DNA from: a virus | Reading direction: 5' to 3' (one strand) | Length of the DNA: 38,706 nt | IMG/VR virus record: IMGVR_UViG_3300022833_000025 | Location: 1-38,706 of that record | In this document: positions 15,188 through 23,242 of the stretch, one piece after another | How the letters are laid out: each line of letters begins with the position of its first letter | How positions within the stretch are numbered: the stretch's first letter is position 1 | Made by a program: the position numbers and the translations under genes | Notes under the pieces: generated by a model | What the model was told of the DNA's origin: nothing | Database searches by the model: none | Seen by the model: the letters and a program-made list of their open reading frames with translations, nothing else

Positions 15188-15432
15188 TACTTTTCTCTCC
15201 GGCTAATCTCTCTGTCAATATACCACCGCGCTTTCTTTAAATCTTGTATTGGATTAACCTTATCATCGCAACGCCATAAATATTTAACTGCATTACCAAT
15301 GCAGAAGTTCAAATGCTCGGTTACTTCTATACACTCGACTCCGCTTGGGTGCGATTTATAGTGTCTTGGGTTATTGACTGGGTCGCTTAATTCGCGTAAT
15401 TCATCAATTATTTTAATATCCTTTTTACTCAT
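15187..15432 (-). CDS. DUF3310 protein
   Basis: An 81-residue protein with the DUF3310 signature: 'NPRHYKSHPSGVECIEV' followed by 'LNFCIGNAVKYLWRCDDK' and 'QDLKKARWYIDREISRR'. The family is widespread in phages and often sits among nucleotide-metabolism and replication genes; its activity is not settled. The ATG at 15432 (MSKKD) follows AGGATTAAG. It follows a promoter with the CTGGT motif. Confidence 0.88.
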   Translation of the reverse strand: MSKKDIKIIDELRELSDPVNNPRHYKSHPSGVECIEVTEHLNFCIGNAVKYLWRCDDKVNPIQDLKKARWYIDREISRREK

Positions 15433-15464
15433 AATCTTAATCCTAAAATGTAAAACATGCACTC

Positions 15465-15501
15465 ATAATACATGGTTTTTGTTGTTATGTGGTATGACCA
15501 G
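15465..15501 (-). promoter_or_regulatory. Leftward promoter with CTGGT motif (site C)
   Basis: Read leftward, CTGGTCATACCAC (15489-15501) is followed after exactly 18 bp by TATTAT (15465-15470), a good -10. It lies between SSB and the DUF3310 gene. Confidence 0.65.
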
Positions 15502-15503
15502 TA

Positions 15504-15902
15504 TTAAAAAGGAATGTCGTCGTCAAAGTCAAAGTCTGGCTCTGCCATTTTGTCTTTTGGCGCTTGCTGTTGTGGTGCTGGTTTGCTTTGTTGCGGCGCA
15601 CTATCAGATTTACCGCCAACCAAGTCAACACTATTACAACGTAATTTTAAATACGTCTTTCCGTTGTCAGCTTCAAACGTTGATAGCTCACCACTTACCG
15701 CGACTTGTTGTCCTTTCTTTAAGTATTCAGGTAATTTACTTTCTGCTTGCTTTCCCCATAGCGCGCAATCAAACCAGATTGTCTGTTCTTTGTCGCCAAA
15801 TCCAACCTTATTTGCAATCGTAAAATTGCACACTGTTGACTGTCCGAATGACTTAACTTCTGAGTCTTTGCCAAGATTGCCGGTTATTGTTAGTACGTTC
15901 AT
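15504..15902 (-). CDS. ssb: Single-stranded DNA-binding protein
   Basis: A 132-residue SSB. The OB fold is visible (MNVLTITGNLGKDSEVKSF, 'TIWFDCALWGKQAESKLPEYLKKGQQVAVSGELS'), followed by a Gln/Pro-rich linker and the acidic C-terminal tip DFDFDDDIPF that recruits partner proteins. The ATG at 15902 overlaps the upstream TGA (TGATG). It acts in replication and recombination together with the adjacent exonuclease and helicase. Confidence 0.95.
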   Translation of the reverse strand: MNVLTITGNLGKDSEVKSFGQSTVCNFTIANKVGFGDKEQTIWFDCALWGKQAESKLPEYLKKGQQVAVSGELSTFEADNGKTYLKLRCNSVDLVGGKSDSAPQQSKPAPQQQAPKDKMAEPDFDFDDDIPF

Positions 15903-16525
15903 CACTTATCTTCCTTATCATTAAAAAAATCATTCACGCTTTCGTCAATTATTAAATCTGCATCACCTTTTTCGATGTCGCGGATTTGTTGTTTTTGTTC
16001 GTCGGATAAATTAGCTTTAGCATTGCATCCGTTAATTATCTGTTCTGCTGTCATCTTTTTGTTTTCAATTGCCTTTTCCCATTTAGGGAAATTAGTCATA
16101 AAGTTTGCGCCGGGGTATGCTTGCAATTCAACCAGCGTAAGTATATCAATAAGATGCTCGACTTTCTTGCCGCGCGTCTTTGATAAGCTAATCTTTAATC
16201 GCTTAGATATGTTAGACATTGCCTGAATGCGGATACCTCCAACCTCTTTACCACCATAAACTACAGTCGGGTCGCAATACAACACTAACGATTTACCAAC
16301 CCACTCGCCCGTCATATTTCCCCAACCCGCGCCAATTATTCTTAGCACTGTTTTACACGGTTTAAACGGTCTACCGTTATCGCCTTCGTAATGTACTATG
16401 ACGGGGTTTTCTGCATTACCCTGTGTAATGTCACTGATTTTTATAGTTCGCGGCGCTGTGACTAAATCATCAGCGTTTAACTGGTCTGATTTAGCTTGTA
16501 TTGAGTTTGTTATGTCGAAGTTCAT
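15902..16525 (-). CDS. Conserved phage protein between exonuclease and SSB
   Basis: A 207-residue protein. The conserved core reads 'RTIKISDITQG', 'GRPFKPCKTVLRIIGAGWG', 'WVGKSLVLYCDPTVVYGGKEVGGIRIQAMSNI' and is followed by a helical C-terminal region. I recognise this as a protein family common in phages beside recombination genes, but know no proven function. Its place in an operon with a RecE-like exonuclease and SSB makes a role in ssDNA handling or strand annealing plausible. It overlaps both neighbours. Confidence 0.8.
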   Translation of the reverse strand: MNFDITNSIQAKSDQLNADDLVTAPRTIKISDITQGNAENPVIVHYEGDNGRPFKPCKTVLRIIGAGWGNMTGEWVGKSLVLYCDPTVVYGGKEVGGIRIQAMSNISKRLKISLSKTRGKKVEHLIDILTLVELQAYPGANFMTNFPKWEKAIENKKMTAEQIINGCNAKANLSDEQKQQIRDIEKGDADLIIDESVNDFFNDKEDK

Positions 16526-17055
16526 TTATTTCCCCATTTACCGTTATCATATTCAAATGTTTTCTTGTAACGCGTCCTAGATAAGTGATTGTAAGATACA
16601 ATACCCTCTGCTTTATACCCTTCGGTTTCTGACATACTTAAAATAGTATCCATACAATCTTTGTAGACCCCTTCGTAAATTTCACCTTCGTAAACAACTC
16701 TTACTTTTCTTATGCAACTTGGCAAAGAGTCAATAGGCATAAATGTATTGAATATATAAAAGTACTTAGCATCTAAGTTATGAGGGTTCTTCTGTATACC
16801 TAGACCTACCCACTCACCAAAATGATGCCCATCACCAAGATTTATAATTTCCGGTGCGTTTTCCCAAACCCAGTTAGCAAATCCATAATTGTCATCTATG
16901 CATGTAATAAATCTTTTGCGAGATTGAATTCCTATTATTTTCGCATCTTTAATTATAATACAGGCGTTTGTTCCGTCCATTTTTTCACTTACAGTAATTT
17001 TTTCTTTAGATATTCTGGGCATCTTAGGCCATTCTTTAAACTCTATAGTGTCCAT
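16522..17055 (-). CDS. Minimal RNA/DNA ligase-like nucleotidyltransferase
   Basis: A 177-residue protein with the nucleotidyltransferase motifs of the RNA ligase family: motif I SEKMDGTNACI (KxDG, Lys forms the AMP adduct), then 'IQSRKRFI', motif III-like FGEWVG, motif IV EGIVSYN and a C-terminal 'YKKTFEYDNGKW' that may supply motif V. It is about half the length of T4 Rnl2 and lacks an obvious C-terminal domain. The ATG at 17055 lies one base after the upstream stop; upstream in-frame codons are overlap with the exonuclease gene. It may repair nicked RNA or DNA. Confidence 0.8.
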   Translation of the reverse strand: MDTIEFKEWPKMPRISKEKITVSEKMDGTNACIIIKDAKIIGIQSRKRFITCIDDNYGFANWVWENAPEIINLGDGHHFGEWVGLGIQKNPHNLDAKYFYIFNTFMPIDSLPSCIRKVRVVYEGEIYEGVYKDCMDTILSMSETEGYKAEGIVSYNHLSRTRYKKTFEYDNGKWGNK

Positions 17056-17056
17056 A

Positions 17057-17890
17057 CTAATCCACCTCACTAATACTAATCTGCTCACTCTCAAACACTG
17101 GAAACGCCGGAAACGACTCATAACCAATCCAATTATCATCCGCTTTACATTGCTTATAACGCGCCAAGTTTGCATAAACCTCATCAAAGAAACCGTATCG
17201 CTCGCATTCTTCACGCGTGATTGTAATTACTGCAACTGGGTATTTGCCTAGTGATATTGTTTTTTGTACAACTAGGAATGTGTATGAGTCAACCTGCATA
17301 TCAGATGCTTCATTTAAAACATCCATATAAAACGCCGCTGTATGTCCGTAGCCGTGCGTAAACAATGGGTTCTTCCACTTAGCAGAGTTGCGCCAATCGT
17401 CAATACTAGCTGTTGTTTTAACGTCACATAATAGACCGCCTTTAGTGATTAGGTCGGGTCTAATCTTTACTGCTACGCCTTCGAATAATGCAAATATTGA
17501 CTTTTCTAAGTATGCCGCATCACGCATTATTTTAGCAAACGTCGGGTGGGCATAGGCGCTATCAACCTGGAAACGAATCTTGCTGTATTCGTCCTCAAGT
17601 AAAATTAACTTACCTTCGCTCATGTGTGCATCGTAAAACGCTTTAAACTTAACGGTCTCACGCGATTTTGTATCAGTATAAACTAACACGCTATCGTTAA
17701 ACGTCTCAGGCTCAAGCAGTGCAGCATGTAAAGCCGTACCAAAGTCGAACGCGGCTGTTTTAGTGTTATCTACTGGTGCGTTTCTGGACCACTCTATTTC
17801 GCTTGGGCTGCGTGCGATTAGCTGTAACTCTGAGTTGCTGAGTGCATCAACTGCGCGGTATTCTTCTTGTGTTAGTTGTTGTATGTTCAT
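17057..17890 (-). CDS. RecE-like PD-(D/E)XK exonuclease
   Basis: A 277-residue exonuclease of the DUF3799 / exodeoxyribonuclease VIII type. It has the N-terminal 'ALSNSELQLIARSP', 'AFDFGTALHAALLEPE', and the nuclease core 'VKIRPDLI' and 'LLCDVKTT' (the D-xn-DxK motif), then 'HGYGHTAAFYMDVL'. It would resect double-strand ends in recombination. The ATG at 17890 overlaps the upstream TGA (ATGA). Confidence 0.9.
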   Translation of the reverse strand: MNIQQLTQEEYRAVDALSNSELQLIARSPSEIEWSRNAPVDNTKTAAFDFGTALHAALLEPETFNDSVLVYTDTKSRETVKFKAFYDAHMSEGKLILLEDEYSKIRFQVDSAYAHPTFAKIMRDAAYLEKSIFALFEGVAVKIRPDLITKGGLLCDVKTTASIDDWRNSAKWKNPLFTHGYGHTAAFYMDVLNEASDMQVDSYTFLVVQKTISLGKYPVAVITITREECERYGFFDEVYANLARYKQCKADDNWIGYESFPAFPVFESEQISISEVD

Positions 17891-18078
17891 TTTATTTCTT
17901 CCCATAGCTTATTGAATTCTATTGCTGTCTTATGCCATAAATTACAAACAAGTCCGCCATTTCTGTATAAAGTAGTTAAGTCCAACGCATTATCTATGTC
18001 AACGCTATCAAACCATATAGAAAAATCACCCGATGATATTTTGTAACCCTCTAAACCTTTTAACTTTGTAATTTCCAT
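17887..18078 (-). CDS. Small hypothetical protein
   Basis: A 63-residue protein starting MEITKLKGLEGYKISSGD and ending EFNKLWEEIK. The ATG at 18078 follows AAGGGGAAGAAAG, a strong ribosome site. It is the first gene after a CTGGT promoter, translationally coupled to the exonuclease. No known domain. Confidence 0.75.
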   Translation of the reverse strand: MEITKLKGLEGYKISSGDFSIWFDSVDIDNALDLTTLYRNGGLVCNLWHKTAIEFNKLWEEIK

Positions 18079-18105
18079 CTTTCTTCCCCTTATGAATTTA
18101 AAACC

Positions 18106-18142
18106 ACTATACACAATTATTTCGTTGATGTGGTCTTACCAG
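18106..18142 (-). promoter_or_regulatory. Leftward promoter with CTGGT motif (site D)
   Basis: Read leftward, CTGGTAAGACCAC (18130-18142) is followed after 18 bp by TATAGT (18106-18111). The motif lies inside the 3' end of the resolvase gene, and the promoter serves the recombination genes downstream. Confidence 0.68.
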
Positions 18143-18572
18143 TTGTTTGCATAAAATACCAACGTGCAATACAATAGGCATCCCGCATATCTTCATTGCT
18201 TGATTTAGTCCACCCGCTTAATTCGTTAAACAGCTTTGTATTATTCTTTACTGTTTTGCCTAATCCGACTGGGGCTAGTATTGGTGGGTTAATTGCATAG
18301 TGCGTAACAATATCGGTTATGATAGTGCCAGCGCCTTTACACATGCCCACGTTTTGCGCAATCGTTGTGTTGTTAGTCTTTGTGCCTCGGTTGTACATTG
18401 CTTTGATTTTGTTTACATCCTCGATTACGAAAGTGTCGTATGGGTTAGTCTCGATATGCACAATTAAACCTCTTATGCCAGTCGAGTATAAATCTATTAT
18501 TTCACCATTCGCATCTAATCTACACACACCGCTTTTGCGTAGGTCGGGGTCTATTGCTGTAATAAAGTTCAC
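18117..18572 (-). CDS. RuvC-like Holliday junction resolvase
   Basis: A 151-residue RNase H-fold nuclease. The acidic catalytic residues are visible in 'AIDPDLRKSGV' (first strand Asp), 'TFVIEDVN' (Glu) and 'SSNEDMRDAYCIARWY' (C-terminal Asp pair). It would resolve branched DNA before packaging. Translation begins with GTG at 18572, overlapping the TGA of the upstream gene (GTGA). Its last codons contain the regulatory site D. Confidence 0.85.
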   Translation of the reverse strand: MNFITAIDPDLRKSGVCRLDANGEIIDLYSTGIRGLIVHIETNPYDTFVIEDVNKIKAMYNRGTKTNNTTIAQNVGMCKGAGTIITDIVTHYAINPPILAPVGLGKTVKNNTKLFNELSGWTKSSNEDMRDAYCIARWYFMQTTGKTTSTK

Positions 18573-18739
18573 TTTGCGACCTCAACAGCAACCCAATGAT
18601 AATAATATGGCTCATCTTTTACTAATGTTAAAAAATTATAAGCATCTGCTACATCGCAAGATTCAAAAAGTAATTCTTTATTTTCCATGTAATAATCATA
18701 ATCTGCAAAAAGTTCATATACTTTATATTTGTATTTCAT
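18569..18739 (-). CDS. Small hypothetical protein
   Basis: A 56-residue ORF, Tyr-rich and acidic, starting MKYKYKVYELFADYDYYM and ending YYYHWVAVEVAK. It has an AAGGGGAATTT ribosome site and overlaps the resolvase start, which supports coding. It follows a CTGGT promoter. Function unknown. Confidence 0.7.
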   Translation of the reverse strand: MKYKYKVYELFADYDYYMENKELLFESCDVADAYNFLTLVKDEPYYYHWVAVEVAK

Positions 18740-18794
18740 AAATTCCCCTTAAATCTATACACATCAAAATTGACTTGTATATTAATTAGTATTA

Positions 18795-18831
18795 ACTATA
18801 CACAAAATACTCAACATAGTGGTCTTACCAG
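18795..18831 (-). promoter_or_regulatory. Leftward promoter with CTGGT motif (site E)
   Basis: Read leftward, CTGGTAAGACCAC (18819-18831) is followed after 18 bp by TATAGT (18795-18800). The sequence around the -10 (TTGTGTATAGT) is the same as at site D. Confidence 0.7.
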
Positions 18832-20700
18832 TCACCCTTCTTCACGGCCAGATAAAAACCGTCTACGATTAATTATCGAAAAACCTTTATCATTAACTCG
18901 ATGTGTAATATGCGACGGCATACAAAACATCGCTTTATTCTTTATGATGTCATTAATTGTCGTATTTTTTCGCATTATAGCCTGGAATCCGCGCCCGTTA
19001 ATGTGAGTGCTGACAAATGATTGCCATTTCTGGCGCTCGTGCGGTGCGGTGCTAAATGGTTTTAAATATTCTCTAGCAACTTCTTGCATTTCCTTTCCGT
19101 GAACCGTGTAAATACTGTTCAAACTGTACTCGACACAAACACCGTCTTTGTTTGCTGTTGGCTTCATACTCATACTGCCAAATACAACTTCTTTCCAGTT
19201 GGCATCCGTATACGCTTTATTCTTTAACGCCTTTGCAGGGTCAATCATAATCGCGTCACAGTTGCGGCAAGTGCGAGCGGTCGGAGCATTCATTGTATCG
19301 CAACGTAAGCACATCGAACCTTTAAAGTAGTAATCACAACGTCCGTCTGAATTAGTCGCTGCACCGATGCATCTGACCGCATGAATACTGTTTACCGCGT
19401 TACATGTCGGGCAATCTTGCGTCTCACTAATAAATTTACCTTTTGCGGCTCTTGCATTGTCGAGCATAGGGTCGTCGTATATGTCACCGAATGACTCAAA
19501 AGTATCGGTATAGTCAAGCACCAATCCATCTATCTTAGTAAATCCACGCTCTAAATCTTCATCTTCTAGCGTGCGCAATATGCGACCGATAAGTTGCGTT
19601 AACAATGTAAGCGACCCAATGCGGCGCAATATTACTGATGTAGATAACGGCGGGATATTTATACCAGTCGTTAAACACCCAATTTGTAATATGTATTTAA
19701 TCTTGCCCGTGCGTACATCTGTTAATGATTGAGATCGGGCTTTTGTGCTTGTAGAGTCAACAATAATGGCCCAGCTATCCTCTGGCAAAAACTCTGCAAC
19801 CTGTTCACAGTGCTTTTTACCGGCACAAGTAATCATTACACCACCGCTGCGAGCTTCGCATATTCCTACAACCTCTTCCATAATTATTTGCGTAAGCTGT
19901 TTGTCCTTTGTAATTTTACGCTGCATCGCTTGTAATTCTTTGGCGCCGTAATCACTCGCACCTTTGTCAGCATCCTTAGGCGTCCATTCTGCTAAATCAT
20001 ATTTGTGCGCATCATCACCAAAGCCAAACACTGGCGGCACTAGATAACCAAGACTAACTAAGTACATTGTTGGCACTTCATATAGTTTCTTTTGCCAAAA
20101 ATCGCCGATGATAGTTTCTTTTCCGCGGTAAGGTGAGCCAGTGTAGCCAATGATACGCAATTTAGGATTGAGTTTTAGTAGGTGCATTATGATTTTTGTG
20201 TATTGGGTTGGTTCGGTTTGCGTTATACATGAATCATCAGACTGTTTAGTGGTTCTTTTACGGCTATTATTTTTAATTGACAGCGTTGTATCCTGGTGGT
20301 CAACGTGGTGGCATTCATCAATTAGTAATAAATCATACTTAGTTGTCGCAAAATCACCATCTAACGCGCCCGCAATTGTTCCCTCAGTACCAAAAACAAC
20401 AGGATAAAATGTTGACTTACTGCCACATGATGCAGAATAAATACTGTTCTTTAATCCGCATTTCCATGCCATTTCACTATTTTGTTTAACTAGTTCGCCT
20501 TGCCTAGCTAAGATTAAAACACGGCCGCCTTTTTCTTGTGTGTGTTTAGCAATAGCCGCAATATTTAGGGTTTTACCAGCGCCAACAGACGCATCAATAA
20601 ACGCTGGTTTAGCATCTTTTGTGCGTAAGTGTTCGAGTGTCGCGTTGTGTATTGGTAATTGGTATTCTTCGCGGAGTTTGAATTTGTTTAGGTTAATCAT
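18832..20700 (-). CDS. SF2 DNA helicase (DECH box) with zinc ribbons
   Basis: A 622-residue helicase. Walker A is SVGAGKT (about residues 38-44), motif II is LLIDECHH, motif III is GYTGSPYRG, and motif VI is QLIGRILRT. After the helicase core, a Cys-rich part carries CPTC, CLRC and CRNC pairs, suggesting two zinc ribbons. The start at 20700 (MINLNKF) follows GGGGATAAAA and overlaps the upstream gene by 8 bases. Likely a replication or recombination helicase of the phage. Confidence 0.9.
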   Translation of the reverse strand: MINLNKFKLREEYQLPIHNATLEHLRTKDAKPAFIDASVGAGKTLNIAAIAKHTQEKGGRVLILARQGELVKQNSEMAWKCGLKNSIYSASCGSKSTFYPVVFGTEGTIAGALDGDFATTKYDLLLIDECHHVDHQDTTLSIKNNSRKRTTKQSDDSCITQTEPTQYTKIIMHLLKLNPKLRIIGYTGSPYRGKETIIGDFWQKKLYEVPTMYLVSLGYLVPPVFGFGDDAHKYDLAEWTPKDADKGASDYGAKELQAMQRKITKDKQLTQIIMEEVVGICEARSGGVMITCAGKKHCEQVAEFLPEDSWAIIVDSTSTKARSQSLTDVRTGKIKYILQIGCLTTGINIPPLSTSVILRRIGSLTLLTQLIGRILRTLEDEDLERGFTKIDGLVLDYTDTFESFGDIYDDPMLDNARAAKGKFISETQDCPTCNAVNSIHAVRCIGAATNSDGRCDYYFKGSMCLRCDTMNAPTARTCRNCDAIMIDPAKALKNKAYTDANWKEVVFGSMSMKPTANKDGVCVEYSLNSIYTVHGKEMQEVAREYLKPFSTAPHERQKWQSFVSTHINGRGFQAIMRKNTTINDIIKNKAMFCMPSHITHRVNDKGFSIINRRRFLSGREEG

Positions 20701-21595
20701 TTTTATCCCCATCAAACAAATCAAATTGAGCCTCACATGACTCCCCACATGAACCACTATCTAATGATTTTGTTTTGTGGATGCTGTTTTTAATTTCATT
20801 ATTAGAAAAGTCGCTAAACATTTGAATAATAGAACCTAAACTTTGACCGTTTCTGTAAATAACCCCTTTCGGGTATTTATTTGCCGGTAATACTCGCGTT
20901 TCTTTATCCGTAAAACACTCTTCCCACAACTTCGCTAGTTCTGGGTCTTCCCTTTGCGCCAGGGCAATCTTCTTAGCTGATTTTTTTACACAAAAAACAC
21001 AGTTACCTAAATGCTCTCCTATTTCTAAATCAAATGGCATTTTTAGCCAAAAATCCAAAATATCCTCTTTTATAAAATCACTGATTTGAGCTAAGTATCT
21101 AACGTTAGGATTAACATGTAGCTTTTTACCAAACATATCAGGCGTAACTTCCATATTTTTCAATCTTTTAGGTTCATCAATGCGCATACCTAGCCAATTC
21201 ACATAATTGCCTTTACCGAATTTATCGTTACAAAACTTATTTAAAGAGGTGGTTTTTAATCTTTCTGTGCAATAAGGGTTCATTATTGAAAATGTGCTGT
21301 ATTTTCTTATATTTTCCTTTATGGTTGTTAAATCAAAACCAATTCCATTTACGCCCACATCTTTGTAAGTATTGCCAACCCCTGACTCTTGATTTACCAA
21401 GGCTTTAATGCAATGTAAATTGATACCAAAATGCTCAACACACTTTCTTATAAACTCATAAGTCTTTGGATGCTCTGCGCCAGTATCACAAAAGACATAC
21501 TCAACATCCCACCCGTGATTTTTTCTTTTATCTTCCATCAAATAAACCATGTATGCTGAAGTTCTACCCCCGCTAAAGCTGACTATATTAATCAT
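20693..21595 (-). CDS. PAPS reductase-like protein 1
   Basis: A 300-residue protein of the PAPS reductase / ATP pyrophosphatase superfamily. The PP-loop is SFSGGRTSAYM at the N-terminus, followed by 'VEYVFCDTGAEHPKTYEFI' and later a CVFC pair (GNCVFCVKKSAKK). The C-terminus has 'CGESCEAQFDLF'. Such phage proteins often replace sulfate-assimilation activity with an unknown, possibly nucleic-acid modifying, role. It sits next to a primase and is paralogous in type to the gene at 22466-23242. The start at 21595 follows GGGGATGATTT. Confidence 0.85.
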   Translation of the reverse strand: MINIVSFSGGRTSAYMVYLMEDKRKNHGWDVEYVFCDTGAEHPKTYEFIRKCVEHFGINLHCIKALVNQESGVGNTYKDVGVNGIGFDLTTIKENIRKYSTFSIMNPYCTERLKTTSLNKFCNDKFGKGNYVNWLGMRIDEPKRLKNMEVTPDMFGKKLHVNPNVRYLAQISDFIKEDILDFWLKMPFDLEIGEHLGNCVFCVKKSAKKIALAQREDPELAKLWEECFTDKETRVLPANKYPKGVIYRNGQSLGSIIQMFSDFSNNEIKNSIHKTKSLDSGSCGESCEAQFDLFDGDKND

Positions 21596-22400
21596 AAAAA
21601 TCATCCCCACTCATTCGCTTACTTAACTTACCAGTCAATTTCCTATACTCAGACCACACACCTTTATCCATTAACGAATGCGCCAACGTATCGTCCTCAG
21701 TCAACACAGGAATGCGCGTAATAGGCATATCACACTCGGCTAATAGCTTTGTATTGTATGCTGAGTGACTAACTAAAATGTTGACGTTTTTATGCTTGTT
21801 AAATATTTTAATTGCATCATCGTATTCAGTGACTATTAGATAAGTGTCAATTTGTTCGTCTCGTATTAATGGTGTGTATGCTAAATGTGATACACTACCA
21901 ACAACAAAATGCCCTGTTACTATGTCGTATAAGTTTGCTATTAAGCCTTGCAAATCAATAACTGGTGCGTAAAAGTGCAAGCCAACATCAAATATTACAA
22001 CGCCGTTTATTGTTGTGACATTGTGATTCTGTAGCAATTCAACACACAAATCATGGTCGCGTCTATAATAACCATGCATCGTGCTAATTACCCTATTCAT
22101 ATTCTTCTTAAATTGTTCACTCGGTGTTGCTGCTACGTTTGCGCCTAGCATTTCACATGCCTTTCTAAACTCTACTTTCTCAAAGTTCATTACAAAACCA
22201 ATCGCATTTCCAGTTGCGCCGCAACCGAAACAATAATAAAACTGCTTGGCCTCATTAACTTTAAATGAAGGTGACTTTTCGGCATGAAAAGGGCAACACA
22301 TTACGTAATTACCACCCTCTTTCTTTAGCTTTAAACCAGTGTTATTGATTACGTCAACTATGTTTAGTTTTGCGAGTAGTGCGTCTGTGTCGATTTTCAT
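21588..22400 (-). CDS. DnaG-type primase (zinc finger plus core region)
   Basis: A 270-residue primase-like protein. The CHC2 zinc finger is clear (MCCPFHAEKSPSF, then FYYCFGCGATGNAIGFVM) near residues 30-65, followed by a region with 'YLIVTEYDDAIKIF' and 'VNILVSHSAYN' that could be a TOPRIM-like fold with an E..D..D set. It lacks a helicase domain. The ATG at 22400 follows AAAGGGGAAGA. It probably works with the DUF3987 ATPase and the helicase. Confidence 0.85.
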   Translation of the reverse strand: MKIDTDALLAKLNIVDVINNTGLKLKKEGGNYVMCCPFHAEKSPSFKVNEAKQFYYCFGCGATGNAIGFVMNFEKVEFRKACEMLGANVAATPSEQFKKNMNRVISTMHGYYRRDHDLCVELLQNHNVTTINGVVIFDVGLHFYAPVIDLQGLIANLYDIVTGHFVVGSVSHLAYTPLIRDEQIDTYLIVTEYDDAIKIFNKHKNVNILVSHSAYNTKLLAECDMPITRIPVLTEDDTLAHSLMDKGVWSEYRKLTGKLSKRMSGDDFYD

Positions 22401-22427
22401 ATATTCTTCCCCTTTAAATTTAAACCG

Positions 22428-22465
22428 ATTGTATTCTATTTTTTGTGTTGTACATATCCGACCAG
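22428..22465 (-). promoter_or_regulatory. Leftward promoter with CTGGT half-site (site F)
   Basis: Read leftward, CTGGTCGGATATG (22453-22465) keeps only the first half of the palindrome and is followed after 19 bp by TACAAT (22428-22433), a good -10. It precedes the primase gene. Confidence 0.55.
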
Positions 22466-23242
22466 TTAAATATCGCAAAACCTACAGCCCGAGCTAGAAT
22501 CATCAAACATATCAGTCTGGTCTGGGTTATTTCGCTGTAATGCTCCTTTGCTTGTAAATACAGATTTATTAATTGCTTCCTCTACAACTGCCACTTTTAT
22601 TCTTTGTTCTTGCCCAAACTTATCAAATGCAAATGCTTTTTCTTTCCATCTATCACCACCCGCCAAACAAGGAAAGCAACCAACACGGTCAAAGCCTGAA
22701 TCATATAAAGAATTATGCTCACCATTCAAGAAGTTAAATACCTGTTTGTTCGTCCACTCTATAATTGGAAGTTTAAATCTAACACCTAGTTTTCCTAGGT
22801 ATTTAGGATAATTAGATATTACCTCATGTGGTTCATATATTTCATCAGCCATTTTTAATTTGTATCGCTTGGCTCTTTCTGCTGATTCTTCTGAGCGCAT
22901 ACCATAATACACAATAAAACCTTCGCCTTGCTCTTCGGCTAGTGCTTTGTAAAACTTTTTACTTGGTATAATTTTTAATTCATTGGTGCAATGTCTAGCT
23001 GTGCCACTTGGAAATCTTTTATGATGCGTGCATTTATCTTCAACACTCCCAGCATTAACCGTTCTTATTTCTACACCATACATTTTAGATATGTCTTTAA
23101 CATGTTGATACGTTAAAGGATGCTCAAACTTAGTATCGCAAAATAAACCTATAATTTCAGATTTATCAAATTCAGTAATTGCTAATTTTAAACAGCTTTG
23201 GCTATCTTTGCCGCCGCTTATTGGAACTATGCATTTAATCAT
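22466..23242 (-). CDS. PAPS reductase-like protein 2
   Basis: A 258-residue PP-loop protein. The motif is PISGGKDSQSCLK, followed by 'GLFCDTKFEHPLTYQHV', 'CTHHKRFPSGTARHCTNELK', and a Cys pair in GCFPCLAGG; the C-terminus ends GCRFCDI. It differs strongly from the other PP-loop protein of this phage, so the two probably act on different substrates or as partners. The ATG at 23242 overlaps the upstream TGA (TGATG). Confidence 0.87.
   Translation of the reverse strand: MIKCIVPISGGKDSQSCLKLAITEFDKSEIIGLFCDTKFEHPLTYQHVKDISKMYGVEIRTVNAGSVEDKCTHHKRFPSGTARHCTNELKIIPSKKFYKALAEEQGEGFIVYYGMRSEESAERAKRYKLKMADEIYEPHEVISNYPKYLGKLGVRFKLPIIEWTNKQVFNFLNGEHNSLYDSGFDRVGCFPCLAGGDRWKEKAFAFDKFGQEQRIKVAVVEEAINKSVFTSKGALQRNNPDQTDMFDDSSSGCRFCDI

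Noticed and set aside
15514-15924. 136-residue plus-strand ORF opposite SSB
   Set aside because: Shadow of the SSB gene, Ser/Cys/Leu-rich, without start signals.
21625-21640. Half-site resembling the CTGGT motif (TTACCAGTC) within the primase gene
   Set aside because: Only one half-site, inside a coding region, with no promoter elements at the expected distance.
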